From Emcibacter sp. (GTDB taxonomy: Bacteria; Pseudomonadota; Alphaproteobacteria; Sphingomonadales; Emcibacteraceae), in the NCBI GenBank assembly GCA_021774875.1, contig JAJFIP010000352.1:1-53560 (forward strand): a stretch of DNA of 53,560 bases, given 5' to 3'. Below are positions 1 to 8,605 of the stretch, piece by piece. Under the pieces are notes generated by a model, which made no database searches, had not been told where the DNA came from, and saw nothing but the letters and a program-made list of their open reading frames with translations. The stretch's first letter is position 1. Every line of letters begins with the position of its first letter. Made by a program: the position numbers and the translations under genes.

Positions 1-2496
1 TGGAAATGCACCAGCAAAATTCAGAATAAAATTATCATTATTAGTCAAATTTTCACCATAAACTGTGAATTCCCAACCATCTGCGGTAAGGCCAATGGCA
101 GCATTGATATTCTCGTATGATTCATGCATTGCAAAAACTGGGTTTGCCCCGCCATTTGCCAGACTGTTTGGTGAGTCAGCCACATATTGCGCATCCAGAC
201 GAACAAACATCTGCTTGTCTTCCATCACGTCCCAGGTATATTCAAAGCCACCGGAAATTTTAAAATCAACCATGCCCGGTAATTTATCACCAACGGCCAT
301 AGCAATTAATACATCATCAGAAACTTCTGTAATTTCAGCATCCTGGATGGTAATAGCCATATTGAGAATAAGGCCATCTGAGGGAGCAGCAACGACTTCT
401 ATTTCAATACCCTTGGACTCTGCTGCTCCGGCATTGTCGATAAAGGTTCTCTGATCAGAAATTCTAGCCCCATCAATCTGCATATTATCCCAGTCAATGA
501 AATAGGCTGCGGCATTAATCATCAGCCTGTCATCAAGCCAAGTGGTTTTTGCACCAATTTCATAGTTAAGCGTTGTATCTGGTTCGTAGCCCTCAGCAAT
601 TACTATATCAGTGGGGTCTGCGGTGCTTGGCCCGTTATTAGGGTTAACTTGTCCAATACGGTATCCCTTACTGACGGAAGCATAAATCATAGCATCATCG
701 CTATGGTCATAGGATAAGCCAAAGCGCCAAGTAGTATTAGTACCGGAGCCCCTATTATCAATACTGCTTATTTCATTGGCAAAGGTTGCGAAATTGAGCG
801 CTACCCTTCTGGGTTCAGCATATGTTGATTTGGTATTAAATATCCTTACACCCCCATTAACTTTTAATTTGTCGGTAATATGATAGGTAAAATCGCCATA
901 AGTTGCCAGTTCCTGAGAAGTGAGGAAAAGATTAGAATCGAAGATAGCATCGCTACCAAGAAATCCACCAAATAAATCATCGATCCCGCGAAGTTCAAGC
1001 AAAAATCTAACGTCCGTAGAGCGATCAATAAAAAATCCGCCAATAATCCATTCAAAATCTGAGTCCGTATTAGATGTTAATCGCGCTTCCTGAATGAAGA
1101 ATTTAGCATCCCAGGGGTCGCTCAGATTGAGAAAAGGTGTTCCCAAACCAAATAAATCACCATTATCGGCACGCCCTTCTGTATCTGATGTTTGATAGGT
1201 CGTTACAGAAGTTAATGTGGCAAAATTTTCAATATTATAATCTGCCGTCAGGCTATAATTGGTCAATAAATGGGGTCGGTTTTCCTGAATAATTGCGGTT
1301 TTTTTGAATTTACCCAATTCCGGTCTCCAGCCATCACTATCTTCCGGATCACTATCCTGATGAAAAATTTCGGCCCGAACGGAAAGATCTTCCGATGGAG
1401 TCCACAGTAGGGAAATGCGACCGCCCCAGTCTTTTTGGTCGTTTCTGGTGCCAAGGGCATCATTTTCAACCCAGCCTTCTTCATCGCGATAATAACCAAC
1501 CACGCGCAGGGCCAGTTCATCTTCAACCAGAGGCATGTTGAACATGGCATCATAGCGTTGGCGCCATGAGCCGCCTTTAGTGACACCAATATTAACACGG
1601 CCGGCAGTTTCTATTTTGCTGGCATCTGGTTTGTTGGTGATGATGCGGATTACGCCGCCCAATGAGCCTGAGCCAAATAATGTTCCCTGCGGCCCGCGCA
1701 AGACTTCAATGCGCTCCACATCAAAAAGTCGTAAATCAGGTACCACAATTGCACCAAATGTATCGGTAACCGGGGTATCATTGATATAAACCGATACCGG
1801 GTCCTGGGTATTAGCACCTGTGGTGTTGGTTGCCAGCCCACGAATATTGAATATAGCCCGGTTTTTAGTGGCCTGACTAAGATTAAGCCCCGGAACTGTG
1901 CGGGCAAAATCTTCAAAACTGTCAAAACCCTGACGCTCAATATCCGCATTTGAAAACGCCGTAATACTGGAACTCACGTCCTGTAAATTCTGTTCGCGGC
2001 GGGATGAGGTAACAACTATTTCTTCAAGGCCGGTGCTTGCCGTCTCATCGGCGACGTCTTCGTCGTCGTCAAGTTCAAGGTTGCCTTCATAATAGTCATC
2101 ACCATTCAGAGAAATTTTCTTATAATCATTGTTTGAAAAATCACCATTCTGATCACTGACATAGATATTACCCTTGTCGTCCATTTCAAAATCAAGACCA
2201 CTGCCCGCGAGCATACGTGCTATGGCTTCACGGGTGGAATATTTGCCTGAAAGGTAATTAGATGTTTTACCGACCATTTTTTCTGAGGAGAAAATGATGT
2301 TGAGATCGCGTTCATTTGCTATTTTTTTAAGGGCAATGGATAAGGGCTGCTCACTTATGGTAATATTCTTTTCAAAGCCAGCATTGGCACTTAAAGCCCC
2401 AAATGCGGGGATCAGCAGTGCCGCAGTAGCGGTTGACAGCAATAGCTGTCTTGCTTTCTTGATAGAAGATTGATTTGAATGATTATTATAACTCAT
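1..2496 (-). CDS. TonB-dependent outer-membrane receptor with STN domain, C-terminus beyond window
   Basis: The frame is open from an ATG at 2496 (preceded by GAGGAATTACT) to base 1 without a stop, so about 832 residues are visible and the end of the barrel is missing. The ORF track omits it because it runs off the edge. Visible in order: an N-terminal signal sequence ending near SANA, an STN (secretin/TonB short N-terminal) domain at roughly residues 40-110, an acidic linker, then a plug domain with VERIEVLRGPQGTLFGSGSLGG, and beta-barrel repeats ending in 'YGENLTNNDNF'. STN domains let such receptors signal to a FecR protein, and fecR and a fecI-like gene lie directly upstream in the same direction. 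It would import a bulky ligand across the outer membrane with TonB energy. The ligand is not evident: no siderophore genes are nearby, so it need not be iron. Confidence 0.95.
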   Translation of the reverse strand, partial: MSYNNHSNQSSIKKARQLLLSTATAALLIPAFGALSANAGFEKNITISEQPLSIALKKIANERDLNIIFSSEKMVGKTSNYLSGKYSTREAIARMLAGSGLDFEMDDKGNIYVSDQNGDFSNNDYKKISLNGDDYYEGNLELDDDEDVADETASTGLEEIVVTSSRREQNLQDVSSSITAFSNADIERQGFDSFEDFARTVPGLNLSQATKNRAIFNIRGLATNTTGANTQDPVSVYINDTPVTDTFGAIVVPDLRLFDVERIEVLRGPQGTLFGSGSLGGVIRIITNKPDASKIETAGRVNIGVTKGGSWRQRYDAMFNMPLVEDELALRVVGYYRDEEGWVENDALGTRNDQKDWGGRISLLWTPSEDLSVRAEIFHQDSDPEDSDGWRPELGKFKKTAIIQENRPHLLTNYSLTADYNIENFATLTSVTTYQTSDTEGRADNGDLFGLGTPFLNLSDPWDAKFFIQEARLTSNTDSDFEWIIGGFFIDRSTDVRFLLELRGIDDLFGGFLGSDAIFDSNLFLTSQELATYGDFTYHITDKLKVNGGVRIFNTKSTYAEPRRVALNFATFANEISSIDNRGSGTNTTWRFGLSYDHSDDAMIYASVSKGYRIGQVNPNNGPSTADPTDIVIAEGYEPDTTLNYEIGAKTTWLDDRLMINAAAYFIDWDNMQIDGARISDQRTFIDNAGAAESKGIEIEVVAAPSDGLILNMAITIQDAEITEVSDDVLIAMAVGDKLPGMVDFKISGGFEYTWDVMEDKQMFVRLDAQYVADSPNSLANGGANPVFAMHESYENINAAIGLTADGWEFTVYGENLTNNDNFILNFAGAFP

Positions 2497-2599
2497 AGTA
2501 ATTCCTCACCTTTGATTGTTACATATATTGAAGGTTATCCCTTCAAATAGTTAAACCGTCAGATGAGCTCAATAACCTCTATGTATTTCCAGGTTTTTT

Positions 2600-3694
2600 T
2601 TAAATTAAAATGTCTTTCTCAGAAACAAGGATAATTTTATCTTTGATTTCAACCGCTTCCACTAAATTAAAATATCTCTTGATCAACACCAACGCCGCAG
2701 GAACGTCTGTGGGGAATATGGCTGTGATAAGTTCATCCTTCTGACTTATATCGCCCAGAATTATAGGGCGGGCAGAATAACGGTTAAGTTCCTTAATCAC
2801 ATAAGAAAGGGTTTTGCCATCAAAGACTATTTTACGCTGTTGCCAGGCTATGGCATGTATGGGGTCACGTTCTTCAACCTCTGAAATACCATCAGCACTA
2901 ACTGCGACATAGGAAGCCTTCATATTGGTTGCTTCCATAATAACGGCGGGATTTTCGCTGGTGCTGGTTTGTTCTGTCACGTCCTTTGCTACCCGGATTT
3001 TTCCTTCAATCAGGTTAATCTGAATTTCACCTTGTTCTTTAAGGATGTCAAATTCTGTACCAATGGCGGTGATCTTTCCAATCCCGGTAGAGACCACAAA
3101 AGGCCGCAGAGGATTTTTTGCCACAGAAAAAGTCGCTTGTCCGTCGGATAATATGATCCGGCGCAGGTCTTGGTCATAGTCCACTGTCAGCGTCGTTCTG
3201 GTGTTCAGTTTGATCACAGAATTATCATCCAGTCTGACGATTTTGATTTCTCCGATACCTGTTTGATAGACTTTGCCCTGAGTTCCTGAATTCTGGAACT
3301 GCACAAAGGCAACAATTAATACTACAGAAATAACGGCCATAGCCGCTCCCCGATTACGAACTCCAGAACCCCACCATACTGCAACACGGTCTTTCCATGA
3401 TGTTTTCTTCTGCGTAATGGCGGCAGAAGATACAGGAGTTTTTACCTTTATTGATTGATAAAAATCTATAAGTTGGGGATCGTCGGTAAATTCCCGTGCT
3501 TCTTCCATAACAGCACATATGGCATCATATTTGACCCTGTGTTCCTGACTTTCTTCAAGCCAATGATAAAAACTCTCCACATCCGCAGGATCATTATCAT
3601 GGTTGTTAATACGGGTGAACCACCGAACGGCTTCCTGCTCAATACGATCAAACTCTTTGCCGGGAAGGGGGGTATTATCTCGCTTTTCCCTCAT
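2600..3694 (-). CDS. FecR-family anti-sigma/sensor protein
   Basis: 364 aa, the usual length for FecR regulators. Residues about 15-80 (FDRIEQEAVRWFTRI... FYHWLEESQEHR) match the DUF4880 N-terminal domain, which binds the sigma factor. A single membrane helix (GAAMAVISVVLIVAFVQF) follows near residues 115-135, then a periplasmic FecR domain (VYQTGIGEIKIVRLDDNSVIKLNTRT) and a C-terminal domain resembling STN/DUF4974. It should sense the loaded receptor in the periplasm and release or activate the ECF sigma factor in the cytoplasm. Its start overlaps the sigma-factor stop by 4 nt, indicating translational coupling, and the receptor gene follows after about 100 nt. Confidence 0.93.
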   Translation of the reverse strand: MREKRDNTPLPGKEFDRIEQEAVRWFTRINNHDNDPADVESFYHWLEESQEHRVKYDAICAVMEEAREFTDDPQLIDFYQSIKVKTPVSSAAITQKKTSWKDRVAVWWGSGVRNRGAAMAVISVVLIVAFVQFQNSGTQGKVYQTGIGEIKIVRLDDNSVIKLNTRTTLTVDYDQDLRRIILSDGQATFSVAKNPLRPFVVSTGIGKITAIGTEFDILKEQGEIQINLIEGKIRVAKDVTEQTSTSENPAVIMEATNMKASYVAVSADGISEVEERDPIHAIAWQQRKIVFDGKTLSYVIKELNRYSARPIILGDISQKDELITAIFPTDVPAALVLIKRYFNLVEAVEIKDKIILVSEKDILI

Positions 3695-4275
3695 GACATA
3701 TCCTTCATTATCTGGTTAACTTTCTGGGCAGCTTTAATCATATGTTTTTCCACCGTACTGACAGATATTTCCATATGAGCTGATATTTCTTTATGACTGA
3801 ATCCATATACCCGGTGCAGAAGAAAAACCTGTCTGCTGCGCGGAGATAGTTGCTCAAGTTTACTCTGAAATTCAGATAACCGTTCCTTACCTTCAAAAAC
3901 CTGATCCTGAAGTGGTGATTGTTCAACCAGATTCTGATTTACAATTTGGTCAATGCGGTCAACCTTGTGACGTGCTCGCCACCTAAACCGGTCTGCTACA
4001 ATATTATTGGCTATTTTAAAAATAAACCACCGTGAAAAATCAATATGGTTGCGGTCTTTGATCTCTACCAGCCGTCTGAATACGGCCTGAACATTATCTT
4101 CCGGGTCATCATCCGGGGGTAATTTAAGTCTGAAAAATCTTATGAGAGGTTTGCGGAATATGGTGTAGAGTGCCTCAATTTCCCGACCACCGTGCGTGAA
4201 TGGTCCTGATGCAGCAGGCTGAACTTTACTGGTTTTGTCTCTGGCCAAGCTCTGGCTGCCCATGTGTGCGGACAT
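3691..4275 (-). CDS. FecI-like ECF RNA polymerase sigma factor
   Basis: The sigma-70 region 2 part includes 'PEDNVQAVFRRLVEI'. Region 4 reads LSPRSRQVFLLHRVYGFSHKEISAHMEISVSTVEKHM, a typical ECF helix-turn-helix. The ORF track starts at 4464, but that gives an N-terminal extension of about 60 residues atypical for ECF factors. The ATG at 4275 has a good ribosome site (GGGAGAG, about 7 nt upstream) and yields 194 aa, a normal size, so I choose it. It forms a FecI-FecR-receptor set with the two downstream genes (4 nt overlap with fecR) and probably drives the receptor gene in response to its ligand. The family call is firm; the exact start is an inference. Confidence 0.9.
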   Translation of the reverse strand: MSAHMGSQSLARDKTSKVQPAASGPFTHGGREIEALYTIFRKPLIRFFRLKLPPDDDPEDNVQAVFRRLVEIKDRNHIDFSRWFIFKIANNIVADRFRWRARHKVDRIDQIVNQNLVEQSPLQDQVFEGKERLSEFQSKLEQLSPRSRQVFLLHRVYGFSHKEISAHMEISVSTVEKHMIKAAQKVNQIMKDMS

Positions 4276-4536
4276 AAATATCTCTCCCGTTCCGGCGAGT
4301 ATATCTGAATTTTTTACATTCTTCATACGTAAGCTCCACACAATATATCTATTATCCCCCATTACTCCTAATAAATAAACCGTAATAGCTTGACCAAAAC
4401 CTCCATATGAGGCGAAATATTTTACAAATTTATCCTCATGCCATTCCGAAGAAAGCTTCCCCAAACCAATAAAAGCCCCTATAAAGGGATTTGCGTGAAG
4501 CTTTTTATAAATATAATTAAATAAAGATTACACCTG

Positions 4537-5232
4537 ATGAAAAGAAATTCACTATTTTTGTCTTTGTTATTGAGTATGTTTTTATGGTCGTTTTCATCCG
4601 CTGATCAGGAAGTCTGGACAGAAAAGAAATTAGGGCAGGTTATCATGAAAGCCGAGAGGGCTGCCATGAGAAAGAAATGGTCGCGGGCCATCCAATACGG
4701 CGAACAAATGTTATCGGGCAGTCGTGCACTCGATAAAAAAGACCTGCCCAGATATATCATCCTGCTGAAAAACGTGAATAGCTATTATGACAAGGCAGGA
4801 AGGCTTCAGGAGGTTCCTGCACAGGTAAAACGGGCTTATTTACTGTCTTCAGAGAAACTTGGGCTGGACCATCCAGCGACTATGAAAAGCCGCACCCTTT
4901 ATTACAAAATTCTTATTGCAGATAAGAAATATCTTGATGCCATTCCCCTGATAAGTGAGAAAATTGCACTTAGTGAAAAAAATGCAAAAATGGAATATCA
5001 AACACTGCAATATCTCACGACACTACATTCCCTTTATGCCCTTACCCGTCAATATGAAAAAGAAGAAAAAACCCTGCTTAAGCTATTAGACCTTAATACA
5101 ATACTGGTTGGTATCGAGGACGAAAGCAACAGCAGAATTATCTTGGATCTTGCCAATAACTATTGTCGCCAGAAAAAATACGAGGCCTTTAACAGGCTGA
5201 TCAATACTCACCACCTGAAACTTGTCTGTTAG
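4537..5232 (+). CDS. Secreted TPR-like protein of unknown function
   Basis: 231 aa with a clear signal peptide (MKRNSLFLSLLLSMFLWSFSSADQE). The rest is helical and resembles tetratricopeptide-type repeats: 'KWSRAIQYGEQML', 'LGLDHPATMKSRTLYYKILIADKKYLDAIPLI', 'LYALTRQYEKEEKTLLKLL'. The 'LGxDHPxT' wording is typical of TPR_10/12 units. It is transcribed divergently from the sigma-factor gene and ends 12 nt before the convergent amidohydrolase. No catalytic motif is visible; a periplasmic protein-interaction role is likely but unproven. Confidence 0.7.
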   Translation: MKRNSLFLSLLLSMFLWSFSSADQEVWTEKKLGQVIMKAERAAMRKKWSRAIQYGEQMLSGSRALDKKDLPRYIILLKNVNSYYDKAGRLQEVPAQVKRAYLLSSEKLGLDHPATMKSRTLYYKILIADKKYLDAIPLISEKIALSEKNAKMEYQTLQYLTTLHSLYALTRQYEKEEKTLLKLLDLNTILVGIEDESNSRIILDLANNYCRQKKYEAFNRLINTHHLKLVC

Positions 5233-5244
5233 GGTATTCAGGCT

Positions 5245-6693
5245 TTATTTGCTCAAAGTGCTGATCGGTTGTCCCGGAAATATATTTTCCTGAAGTTTTT
5301 CATCCTTTACCACGATTTGCCCCGCCACAATCACATGGGTAATACCTTTTGAGTATTGATTGGGCTTGGCAAAAGTGGCCAGATCAATGACATTTTCCGG
5401 ATCAAAAATAGTTATATCAGCATCTGCCCCTTCTTGTAGACGGCCCTTGTTTTTCATTGCCGGCGTAAAATCCTGCAGCCGTTTGGCCGGTAGATAACTC
5501 ATCCGGCTAATGGCATCGGGCAAGGTAATAATGGCTTTTTCCCGAACGTAACGACCCAGAACCCTGGCATATGTTCCCATACCGCGCGGGTGCGCCCGCT
5601 GGTCCAGGGTTTCGATTGGCATGCCATCAGATGCGATAATAACACCCGGATGAGACATGGCTTCCTCAACCCATTCTTCGGTCATGGCATGAATAATAAT
5701 GATACCTTCAGGATTTTCTGCCCGATACTGATCCCACATTTCTTTGCCAGTGAAGCGTTCACCTGTTGGTGGCCATTCAATATCACCATAGGATACACCG
5801 AATTTGCTTTGCCAATCATGGTCAAAAATACCCGAATTAATTCCCGTAGATCCCGCCGTATAGGGATAAAGTTCACTGGTAATATCCAGACCTTCTGCTT
5901 GGGCCTTGTCAATCATTTCAAGATATAGCGGTACTCTTTGCAGGCCTGTACTTACAATATGAACCATATGCATGGACGCCCCGGTTTTACGGGTCATATC
6001 GACCAGTTCCTGAAAGCCGCTGGGGTTGGAGGCATCATCAGACATGCGGATATGGATAAATAAGGGCACTTTCCGGCGCGCCGCCAACCGGAATAATCCT
6101 TCCAGTTCCGCTTCACTTACCCCGAGAGAAAAATAGTCAAGGGGAAATCCAATGCCCATACCGCCCTCATCAAGGGCCTGTTCAACATTTTTGAGTATGT
6201 CTGCAAGTTCTTCTTTGGAAGCTGGTTCGTGAAAAGCTTTTTTAAGGTCGCCTTTTTTTACGGCAATGCGGGCACCACCATGACCGGAAGAATAACCATA
6301 ATTAATCAATGACGACCCTTTGCGGCGCACTAAATGTTCTGTTATCGGGTAACTTCCGCCCTCCAGTTCAAGGGCCGTGGTTACCCCGTCACGCACCTGA
6401 TAGGTCTGGGCAACGGTGTTCTGTCCGTGAGCATGTAAATCTATAAATCCTGGTGAAACCACCAGTCCATTTGCATCCAATATTACTTTACCAGTCATTT
6501 CTTCTGTGGATATGGACGTGATAACTTTACCGGAAATGCCAATATTACGGATACCATCTAACCCGGTTTCCGGGTCAATTACCCGTCCGCCCTTGATAAC
6601 AACATCAAAATTTTCCGCCTGTGCAGCAATTGTCAGCCCCAAGAGAGAGCCGAGCAACATCACGAATGTCATAAATTTGGTAAATTTTATCAT
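5245..6693 (-). CDS. Secreted D-aminoacylase-like amidohydrolase
   Basis: 482 aa with a signal peptide (MIKFTKFMTFVMLLGSLLGLTIAAQA). It has an amidohydrolase composite fold: an N-terminal 'FDVVIKGGRVIDPETGLDGIRNIGISGKVI' strand region, the metal motif 'VVSPGFIDLHAHGQN' (HxH), later His/Asp ligands in 'LFIHIRMSD', 'SMHMVHIVSTG' and 'VIIASDGMPIE', and a C-terminal 'GADADITIFDP' strand. The overall wording is that of N-acyl-D-amino-acid deacylases/dihydroorotase-like proteins, which hydrolyse an amide bond using one or two Zn ions. The signal peptide places it in the periplasm. The substrate is not predictable. It ends 12 nt from the convergent TPR gene. Confidence 0.85.
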   Translation of the reverse strand: MIKFTKFMTFVMLLGSLLGLTIAAQAENFDVVIKGGRVIDPETGLDGIRNIGISGKVITSISTEEMTGKVILDANGLVVSPGFIDLHAHGQNTVAQTYQVRDGVTTALELEGGSYPITEHLVRRKGSSLINYGYSSGHGGARIAVKKGDLKKAFHEPASKEELADILKNVEQALDEGGMGIGFPLDYFSLGVSEAELEGLFRLAARRKVPLFIHIRMSDDASNPSGFQELVDMTRKTGASMHMVHIVSTGLQRVPLYLEMIDKAQAEGLDITSELYPYTAGSTGINSGIFDHDWQSKFGVSYGDIEWPPTGERFTGKEMWDQYRAENPEGIIIIHAMTEEWVEEAMSHPGVIIASDGMPIETLDQRAHPRGMGTYARVLGRYVREKAIITLPDAISRMSYLPAKRLQDFTPAMKNKGRLQEGADADITIFDPENVIDLATFAKPNQYSKGITHVIVAGQIVVKDEKLQENIFPGQPISTLSK

Positions 6694-6954
6694 ATTATAT
6701 GTCCTGTCACGAAATTAACGCCGTTAAAATAAAATCAGAATTCAAGTATTAAACATATTTTCATACTGTGATCACACTTTGTAGATTCGGCTAACATTCT
6801 CGATCTTGATGGATTTGTCAAATTAATGCGTCAAATTTCCCTGATCATCTGGCGCGGTTCGGTGGGGAATGACATTTGTCAATGTGTTGCTTATACCAGA
6901 TATGAGAACCTCTTGCCGGATGACGAACAAGAGCTTTGCTGGAAGGAGAAGATT
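6694..6954. other. Intergenic region between divergent genes
   Basis: This 261 nt stretch lies between the amidohydrolase start and the preferred start of the membrane protein. It contains the TGAC-N4-GTCA box listed separately and a short perfect palindrome TGTGATCACA at 6767-6776. The ORF track extends the membrane protein upstream to 6826, but that extension has no membrane character and would cover the box. Confidence 0.5.
6870..6881. promoter_or_regulatory. FNR/Crp-type box TGACATTTGTCA
   Basis: A perfect inverted repeat TGAC-N4-GTCA, within AATGACATTTGTCAAT, lies 73 nt upstream of the preferred ATG at 6955. The TGA-N6-TCA spacing equals that of FNR/FixK half-sites. The same arrangement recurs at 13713 and 22033, and an FNR-like regulator is encoded at 18.6 kb. 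Binding is inferred. Confidence 0.55.
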
Positions 6955-7647
6955 ATGGAAATTTATATGCATGATGTATTACGGTGGGCACATGTGATTT
7001 TTGCAGCCTATTGGCTAGGCGGGGAATGGGGTGTCTATAATGCTTCGACAAATGTCGCCAATGCTAACCTTACGTTGGATGACAGACTACGGCATATGGA
7101 AACGGCTTATCGAATTGATATCCTGCCCCGATCTTCGATTATCTGGATGCTGCCGGTTGGTTTTCATATGGCCAATGATTTAGGATTATCCCCGGTATCA
7201 GGAATCTGGGTGACGGTTGTCTGGGTGGCAACGGTTATTTGGTGGTGTCTGATATTTACCGCTTTCAGGCACCGGGGGACAAAGCTTGGCATTAAAATTA
7301 CCGAGTTTGATGATAAAGTCAGATATTTTGTCATTCCGACCCTATGGTTGCTTGGTGGATATACTCTGGTTACGGGCAAGCTATTGTTTGTCGGCGATGA
7401 TGTGGGCGGGATTTACTGGTTTGCGACCAAGCTGACATTTTTCGGCTTTATCTTAATCATTGGACTTATGCTGCGTTATATTATGAAGGATTGGGCCGTA
7501 GCCTTTCATCGGCTAAGCGAAGAAGGCTCAAAACCGGAAATTGAACATATTTTTACCTCCACCTTGGCCAGAGCGCGAAAGCTGGCTTATATCTACTGGG
7601 TTTGTATTGCTTCAATGGCCTTTCTCGGAGTTGTGAAACCCTTTTAG
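6955..7647 (+). CDS. Integral membrane protein, several TM helices, function unknown
   Basis: I place the start at 6955 because GGAGAAGATT precedes that ATG and translation gives 'MEIYMHDVLRWAHVIFAAYWLGGEWGVY', a normal membrane-protein N-terminus; the track start at 6826 adds 43 soluble residues. The product is 230 aa with about five hydrophobic segments (HVIFAAYWLGG, IIWMLPVGF, GIWVTVVWVATVIWWCLIF, YFVIPTLWLLGGYTLV, TKLTFFGFILIIGLML, YIYWVCIASMAFLGVV). A His inside the first helix (RWAHVIF) recalls CopD/DUF2269 or PuuD-type haem-binding membrane domains, but I cannot assign it. A TGAC-N4-GTCA box lies upstream, so it is probably in the same regulon as the cluster. Confidence 0.7.
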   Translation: MEIYMHDVLRWAHVIFAAYWLGGEWGVYNASTNVANANLTLDDRLRHMETAYRIDILPRSSIIWMLPVGFHMANDLGLSPVSGIWVTVVWVATVIWWCLIFTAFRHRGTKLGIKITEFDDKVRYFVIPTLWLLGGYTLVTGKLLFVGDDVGGIYWFATKLTFFGFILIIGLMLRYIMKDWAVAFHRLSEEGSKPEIEHIFTSTLARARKLAYIYWVCIASMAFLGVVKPF

Positions 7648-7650
7648 GGG

Positions 7651-7683
7651 ATCAAGAATCATTTATATCTTGATAAAAGATAT
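7651..7683. repeat. Overlapping inverted repeats between genes
   Basis: ATCAAGA (7651-7657) pairs with TCTTGAT (7668-7674). ATATCTT (7665-7671) pairs with AAGATAT (7677-7683) across 5 nt. Both lie directly after the membrane-protein stop and before the candidate GntR site. They could be a weak transcript end or part of an operator; no T-tract follows, so a classical terminator is unlikely. Confidence 0.35.
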
Positions 7684-7700
7684 TAATGTTATATCATTAA
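7683..7700. promoter_or_regulatory. Candidate GntR operator, site 1 (TTAATG-N6-CATTAA)
   Basis: TTAATGTTATATCATTAA is an inverted repeat with perfect 6-nt arms, just before the ATG at 7705. On the minus strand it contains the 9-mer AATGATATA that is invariant in all five sites described here. It would control the DUF1838-leuCD genes. Confidence 0.55.
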
Positions 7701-7704
7701 GTTT

Positions 7705-8604
7705 ATGAAAATAAAAAAGCTGATCATCGCCGTTATTTGTTCCGCTATCACCGGATTGGTAATGGCTGAGGAAAATATTGATCTTGCCACACCTGAGGGC
7801 GTGGTCGCCGCCAACCGTAAAATCCATTGTTCGCTGAAGGATAATCAGCCGATTTTCTATACATGGGAAGGCGCGGTTTTTTCCCGGCGTATGGGGGAGC
7901 CGGACAGGAAACTGTTCAAGGTCGTCGGTATGAATGTCCGCCAATGTGTGAGCATAGAAGGCGGCGTGCGTGGTACGGGCTACCGCCTTGTCAGCCGTGA
8001 AATTATGCTTTATCTCGATCCGGAAAGTGGCAAGCCTCTGGACAAGTGGCATAACCCAATAACGGACGGGGAAGTTTCGGTATTTCATGTGCAGAATGAT
8101 CCGGTCAATGGCCGCCCCACATTCCCCTATACATCTGATGGCAAACCATCTGCAAAATGGAAGGGCCGACAGGATAGTGGATCATGGTTCCTGTCGCTCA
8201 CTATTCCACTATTTTATAATAATGTTCTGCAGGGCGATTATCAAAAATATGTCGGTGGTATATATCGGGCCACTGAGATGTTTAATTTCATGGGCGAAAT
8301 TGATGACCTGACGGACGGATCAAAAAATACCGCACAGGTGAAAATTGGCTGGGTACGTCTTTCCGCATGGTTGCCGTGGATGGAAATGCAGGGCCGTGAA
8401 GGTAAACTCTATACTCACGCCTCGGGTAAAAAAATCACGGGCTTTGATGCTCTGCCGGATGTGTTGAAGTCTTTTATTAATAATAAAGCACCATTGTATA
8501 AGTCACCGCCAGAGGGCGATGACAATCGCAGGAATGAAACCAGCTGGACCTATTTTAAAAAGCAGGTAAAAGGCAAAAAAATACCTTTTGGCGGCCATAA
8601 ATAA
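7705..8604 (+). CDS. DUF1838 family exported protein
   Basis: 299 aa with a signal peptide (MKIKKLIIAVICSAITGLVMAEE). The mature part follows the DUF1838 pattern: 'LATPEGVVAANRKIHCSLKDNQPIFYTWEGAVFSR', 'KLFKVVGMNVRQCV', 'EIMLYLDPESGKPLDKWHNP'. These proteins are found beside catabolic genes in Proteobacteria; their reaction is not established. It begins right after a candidate GntR site and ends immediately before the leuC-like ATG (8606), so it is probably first in an operon with the two hydro-lyase subunits. A periplasmic role with the cluster's substrate is a guess. Confidence 0.8.
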   Translation: MKIKKLIIAVICSAITGLVMAEENIDLATPEGVVAANRKIHCSLKDNQPIFYTWEGAVFSRRMGEPDRKLFKVVGMNVRQCVSIEGGVRGTGYRLVSREIMLYLDPESGKPLDKWHNPITDGEVSVFHVQNDPVNGRPTFPYTSDGKPSAKWKGRQDSGSWFLSLTIPLFYNNVLQGDYQKYVGGIYRATEMFNFMGEIDDLTDGSKNTAQVKIGWVRLSAWLPWMEMQGREGKLYTHASGKKITGFDALPDVLKSFINNKAPLYKSPPEGDDNRRNETSWTYFKKQVKGKKIPFGGHK

Positions 8605-8605
8605 C

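Noticed and set aside
65-1949. Small ORFs on both strands (65-454, 864-1055, 1263-1598, 1580-1789, 1650-1949)
   Set aside because: All lie in other frames of the TonB-dependent receptor, whose frame is open throughout and carries plug and barrel motifs.
4276-4464. N-terminal extension of the sigma factor in the ORF track
   Set aside because: Atypical for ECF sigma factors; the ATG at 4275 has a good ribosome site and gives a normal length.
6767-6776. Perfect palindrome TGTGATCACA, reminiscent of a CRP site
   Set aside because: CRP sites need TGTGA-N6-TCACA; here the spacer is absent. A 10-bp palindrome alone is not enough evidence.
6826-6954. N-terminal extension of the membrane protein in the ORF track
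   Set aside because: No ribosome site, no membrane character, and it would cover the TGAC-N4-GTCA box; the ATG at 6955 has GGAGAAG.
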